Shown one piece after another: positions 58,976 through 64,000 of a stretch of 64,000 bases of DNA. The position numbers were made by a program, and so were the translations under genes. The notes beneath the pieces are model-generated. The model ran no database searches and was not told the DNA's origin. It worked only from the letters and a program-made list of their open reading frames with translations. How positions within the stretch are numbered: position 1 is the stretch's first letter; each line of letters opens with the position of its first letter. Location of the stretch: positions 20,955,994 to 21,019,993 of the forward strand of contig OW121742.1 of NCBI GenBank assembly GCA_933228675.1. The letters are read 5' to 3'. This DNA is from Stomorhina lunata. Its lineage: Eukaryota > Arthropoda > Insecta > Diptera > Rhiniidae.

Positions 58976-60265
58976 AATATTATTCGTTGGTCTTAAAATT
59001 GTGGTATTATTTTCTAGGGAACCTCCTTTTGAAAGCCAAACAAATATTGAAGCATACTTTTGAGACTAAAAAAATTTCCCAGTAATATTTCTGTTGCATA
59101 TGTCAAGGAGTTAAGTTTCAAATTTAATTATTGCATACTTCTTTGCTTGCAGCAAACAGAGTGTAATGTTGAGAATTCATTATGCAACTTCGGAGAATTT
59201 TTAATATTAGTAGACTAAGAATTTTGGTACACTGAGAATTTTGCACACTGAATATGGCTTTCGCTGCTATAAACTCAGTGGAGTCTATAACATATGAAAT
59301 TTCTAGAAAATTTTTGAAAATTTAAAATTTTCAGAAAATTTTTTTAAATTGACACTTCATAGGAAAATTGTTAAGTATTTTCTATTAATTAAAAAAAATT
59401 TTTCAAAACTTCACAGTTTAGAAGAAATTTTTCAAAATTTCGAAAGGAACTAATTGCTTTACAAAATGACTTATATATATTGGGATTTATAATTGAAATC
59501 TTTTATTTTTGTTAGATCTTTTAAGCTTATGGTATGTAACCAAAGAAGCTTATGCAATTTTCAAATTAATCCTTATTAAGAATTTTAATTTAGGTTGTAA
59601 AGAAGCCTACACTTGACTCATAAAAGTAGACTCTTTCGAAATATCTAAAAGCTTTAGGCCTTAACAGTTTAAATTTTTTTACTTTGACCATTTTCAACTT
59701 TGAAATAAAATGCGTAATCAATTGTGAATTTTATTCATATTAAATAAAAAATATTTTAGTTTCAATCTAGAAATTTTTTGAAAAAATACGCCTTCTCAAA
59801 AAAACTAATATTCAACAATTTGTATAAACGTTTGAATATGTTGTCATGACCAAAAAGGGAACCAAGCCAGCACATGTTTTAAATTTCTTACGTTTTTCGT
59901 TTAGAGTATCTGAAAGACGGATTGAGTGACTGAATGACTGAATGACTGACGACTGACTTTTGTAGAGTGGATTTGTTTATTGAAATACAAATAAACTTGA
60001 AATTTTAAAATCAAGTTGCAGAAACAGAAATTGTGGGCGTTATTGGTTGGACTGTTAGAAACTAACAAGTGAGATTGAGTAAGAAAATATAAAAAAAATT
60101 GAAGTTGATTGTTAAAGCATAATTTTTTTTTTTTCATTAAAGAAATCCAATTTTTTCTCGATTTTCAAATGTTAAGTAAAAAACTTGTTTTAAAAATGTG
60201 ACATTTATAAATGAATGAAAAATTTTACATTTTATAACTCAATTTTTGTTTAGTATTTCAAAACT
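58976..60265. other. Non-array DNA between inverted arrays
   Basis: This is a 1.3-kb single-copy-looking segment flanked by the same minisatellite family in opposite orientations. GACTGAATGACTGAATGACT short direct repeats occur near 59930. The 78-codon minus-strand frame at 59901-60137 is unrecognised. Confidence 0.5.
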
Positions 60266-62965
60266 GATTTCGAAATTTTTGATGAATTTTTCCAAAAACA
60301 AATTTTTTTTTAATTTCTTTTAGAGATCATATTTTGATGGAAATTTTATAGAGAAACGTTTTTTTTTCGATATTTTTCTAGCAAAAAAATTTTGAAGAAC
60401 TTTCATAGAAAAAAGTTTTTAAAAAAATTTTCTAAAGACAAATTTTTGATGAAATTTTTCTAGAGAAACGTTTTTGATGGAATTTTTTCTAAGAAGTTTT
60501 TTTTATTATATTTTCCTACAGAAAAATTTTTGAAGAATTTTTTATAAGAAAAATTTTGGTAGGAAAAAGTTTTTCTTGATACAAATTTTCTGATGAAATT
60601 TTCTGAAAAAAATTTTTGATGAATTTTTCTATAGAAAAATTGTTGATGAATTTTTCTGTAGAAAAATTTTTGATGAATTTTTCTATATAAAAAAATTTTT
60701 GATGAATTTTTCTATTTAAAAATTTTTGATGAATTTTTCTATAGCAAAAATGTTGATGAATTTTTCTATAGAAAAATTTTTGATGAATTTTTCTATATAA
60801 AAAATTGTTGATGAATTTTTCTATAGAAAAATTTTTGATGAATTATTCTATAGAAAAATTTTTGATGAATTTTTCTATAGAAAAATTTTTAATGAATTTT
60901 TCTATAGAAAATTTTTTGATGAATTTTTCTACAGAAAAATTTTTGACGAATTTTTCTATAGAAAAATTTTTAATTAATTTTTCTATAGAAAAATTTTTGA
61001 TGAATTTTTCTAGAGAAAAATTTTTGATGAATTTTTCTAGAGAAAAGTTTTTGATGAATTTTTCTAGAGAAAAATTTTTGATGAATTTTTCTAGAGAAAA
61101 ATTTTTGATGAATTTTTGTATAGAAAAATTTTTGATGAATTTTTCTATAGAAAAATTTGTTGATGAATTTTTCTATAGAAAAATTTGTTGATGAATTTTT
61201 CTATAGAAAAATTTGTTGATGAATTTTTCTATAGAAAAATTTTTCATGAATTTTTCTAAAGAAAAATTTTTGATGAATTTTTCTATAGAAAAATTTTTGA
61301 TGAATTTTTCTAGAGAAAAATTTTTGATGAATTTTTCTAGAGAAAAATTTTTGATGAATTTTTCTATAGAAAAGTTTTTAATTAATTTTTTCTATAGAAA
61401 AATTTTTTGTTGAATTTTTCTATAGAAAAATTGTTGATGAATTTTTCTATAGAAAAATTTTTGATGAATTTTTCTATAGAAAAATTTTTGATGAATTTTT
61501 CTATAGAAAAATTTTTGATGAATTTTTCTACAGAAAAATTTTTGATGAATTTTTCTACAGAAAAATTTTTGATGAATTTTTGCCATAGAAAAAATTTTAA
61601 TGAATTTTTCTATAGAAAAATTTTTGATGAATTTTTCTATAGAAAATTTTTTGATGAATTTTTCTATAGAAAAATTGTTGATGAATTTTTCTATAGAAAA
61701 ATTTTTGATGAATTTTTCTAGAGAAAAATTGTTGATGAATTTTTCTAGAGAAAATTTTTTGATGAATTTTTCTATAGAAAAATTTTTGATGAATTTTTCT
61801 ATAGAAAACTTTTTAATGAATTTTTTTATAGAAAAATTTTTTGATGAATTTTTCTATATAAAAATTTTTTGATGAATTTTTCTAGAGAAAAATTTTTGAT
61901 GAATTTTTCTAGAGAAAAATTTTTGATAAATTTTTCTATAGAAAAATTTTTGATGAATTTTTCTATAGAAAAATTTTTGATGAATTTTTTTATAGAAAAA
62001 TTTTTTGATGAATTTTTCTATATAAAAATTTTTTGATGAATTTTTCTAGAGAAAAATTTTTGATGAATTTTTCTAGAGAAAAATTTTTGATAAATTTTTC
62101 TATAGAAAAATTTTTGATGAATTTTTGTATAGAAAAATTTTTGATGAATTTTTCTATAGAAAAATTTGTTGATGAATTTTTCTATAGAAAAATTTTTGAT
62201 GAATTTTTCTATAGAAAAATTTTTTATGAATTTTTCTATAGAAAAATTTTTGATGAATTTTTCCATAGAAAAATTTTTTGATGAATTTTTCTATAGAAAA
62301 ATTTTTGATGAATTTTTCTATAGAAAAATTTTTGGTGAATTTTTCTATAGAAAAATTTTTGATGAATTTTTCTATAGAAAAATTTTTGATGAATTTTTCT
62401 ATAGAAAAATTTTTGATGAATTTTTCTATAGAAAAATTTTTGATGAATTTTTCAATAGAAAAATTTTTGATGAATTTTTCAATAGAAAAATTTTTGATAA
62501 ATTTTTCTATAGAAAAATTTTTGATGAATTTTTCTATAGAAAAATTTTTGATGAATTTTTTCCAGACAAACATTTTTGATGAAATTTTTCTAGATATACA
62601 TTTTTTGATGAATTTTTCTAAAGAAAAATTTTTGATGAATTAAAAAAAAAATAGTAAAAATTTTTGATGAAATTTTTCTAGAGAAAATTTTTTGATGAAA
62701 TTTTTCTTGAGAAAAAGTTTTGATGAAATTTTTCTAAAGAAACATTTTTGATGAAAATTTTTTAGTGAAAAATTTTTAATTAAATTTTTCTAAAAAGAAA
62801 GAAAATAGATTATTTTTTTGTAGAGATGAACATTTTTATTGTAGAAAAAAAATGTTTAATAAATTTTTTCCAGAGAAACATTTTTTTAGAAAAAAATATA
62901 TAAAATTTTTGATGAAAATGCAAATTTTGTCTGAAAATATTTTTGATGACATTTTTCTTTTAAAA
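60266..62965 (-). repeat. 27-bp CTATAG minisatellite (GATGAA spacer), inverted
   Basis: About 90-100 copies of a 27-bp monomer occur: ATAGAAAAATTTTTGATGAA followed by TTTTTCT. The exact period of 27 is visible from 62401 to 62428. It is the reverse-orientation relative of the 28-bp CATCATCAAA family to its left. Common variants are CTAGAG and CTACAG cores. A segment is duplicated at 164 bp spacing (61828 and 61992). Because 27 is a multiple of three, open frames spelling MNFSIEKFL repeats run for over 100 codons on both strands; these are not genes. The left (60266-60600) and right (62570-62965) edges are diverged. Confidence 0.94.
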
Positions 62966-63780
62966 CTTTTGTGATGTCTCTAATATTTAACTTTTTTTCC
63001 AAATCACAATTTCTTTCGACTTTAGTTTTCTAAATCCTCTTAAGGCCTCCCAAACTCCTCGAGTATTATCTCTTAAAAGTTAAATCTATTGTTTTGTTCT
63101 CTAGAAAAGGAGTTTGCATAAAATAAAATAAATAATAACAAGAATAAAACTAAATGCCGTGAAACACATTAAAAATTCTTTGTATAAAATTCCACTGATA
63201 TTTGCTTTTAAATACAAAGAATTACCTCCCCTCGAACAATTGTTTATTGTTTAATACAAAAGACTCCCTCCCATTCATTGTTGGAGTTAAATTAAAAAAA
63301 AAAAAAAACTAAAAGAATTGAGGAAAAACAATTGTATTGCATATAATGGAAGCCAATGGTAAATTTGTAATAAGCCCCTAAAGATATGCTTTTTCTATTT
63401 ACCCATAAAAGTTGACAACATATTTTTTTTGTTGATAAAACTGTATTTAAAGAATAGAAAAAATGTATTGTCTACTTTTAGGAGGAAAAATTGTTCATAA
63501 ATATTTGCATACTTATGCTTCTTATCTAGCAAATTTGTTGCATGTTATTAAAGAAACTTTTCTAAAAACTTGAAATTTATTTATTGCCTTTATTTGAATT
63601 TAGTCGCATCTAAATAATAACAATTAAATTTAATAAATTCCAAAGCTTAAATTTAATTGTGAACGATTTGAAAGTACCATAATGACAAGATTAATTAGAG
63701 TAATAAAATAATATTTTAATACAATTGAAATGATAACCATCTAAATCATAAAATATCACAACAAAAAAAATGTACAAAAA
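62966..63780. other. Non-array AT-rich DNA
   Basis: AT-rich sequence with an A run at about 63294-63308. No gene, RNA gene or element end recognised. Confidence 0.5.
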
Positions 63781-63900
63781 ATTTAAAAATTTCCATATAT
63801 TTACTAAAAATGTCAAAAATTTCTAAATTTTTTCTATAGAAAATTTTTTATCAAAAATATAAAAATATTCATCAGAAAAGTTTCTATTGAAACATTTGTT
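63781..63900. repeat. Short degenerate minisatellite remnant
   Basis: A few units resembling both families occur: AAAAATTTCCATATATTTAC, then TTTTTTCTATAGAAAATTTT followed by TTATCAAAAA. The last resembles the 30-bp family at 4.7 kb. The final 100 bases of the window after it show nothing notable. Confidence 0.45.
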
Positions 63901-64000
63901 GAGGTTTTACTGTACAAATGTAAAATTACTATTTTACACGACAATTTCAAAATAACGCCCAAATGTAGGCAGTAAAATTTAATATTATGACAGGCTAAAT

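Noticed and set aside
62154..62643. Open frames of 120-139 codons reading NFSIEKF(I/L) repeats as genes
   Set aside because: The 27-bp unit keeps frame automatically; frames are open on both strands and in more than one phase.

Overview
The window is about 64 kb of very AT-rich, gene-poor eukaryotic DNA, most likely from a higher (calyptrate-type) fly. Two features suggest Diptera. One is the foldback repeat family at 51.2-52.7 kb, with TATACCCTTCACCAC ends and TCCGTCCGTCCG-type tracts. The other is the long AT-rich non-coding DNA filled with minisatellites. Genus cannot be read from the sequence. I found no protein-coding exon I can defend. The window could be intergenic or part of a giant intron.

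By eye, roughly two thirds of the window is tandem repeat. There are four groups. (1) A diverged 28-bp monomer (GTAGCTTAAAAGTAGTCATT type) fills 1-3470, with small islands near 4.6 and 7.6 kb. (2) A 31-bp monomer is built on the dyad GGAAATTTTT-C-AAAAATTTCC. It makes long arrays at 8.5-10.9, 11.8-13.7, 14.8-17.0, 23.9-25.8, 31.1-35.7 and 36.9-38.8 kb in one orientation, and at 26.8-29.8 kb in the opposite one. (3) A set of 27-, 28-, 30-, 31-, 32- and 33-bp monomers shares the palindromic core TTTTTCTATAGAAAAA but has different spacers. They lie at 4.7-7.2, 18.6-21.8, 22.5-23.0, 39.8-42.0, 44.4-47.3, 55.4-59.0 and 60.3-63.0 kb. (4) A 19-bp monomer at 49.2-50.9 kb carries the AP-1-type site TGAGTCA.

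Mobile-element sequence is also present. A foldback element at 6.5-7.0 kb has about 170-bp arms that begin with a tRNA T-arm/B-box-like motif, and a one-armed inverted copy lies at 42.9-43.2 kb. A probable non-autonomous hAT element at 44394-47312 has CAGGG termini and an 8-bp near-identical target duplication; almost its entire interior is two minisatellite arrays. Interleaved foldback arms in the order A-B-A'-B' occupy 51171-52746. A 1.3-kb element with short inverted ends occupies 53005-54292 and contains a degenerate tRNA-like segment with A and B boxes.

The stretches between arrays are low-complexity single-copy-looking DNA. Most long open reading frames fall in arrays whose unit length is a multiple of three and contains no in-frame stop; they are artefacts. 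The most interesting observations are the hAT-borne minisatellites, the AP-1 site array, the higher-order repeats (about 510-540, 262 and 123 bp), the common palindromic core across many satellites, and a paired TTGCGCAA motif occurring twice with conserved spacing.
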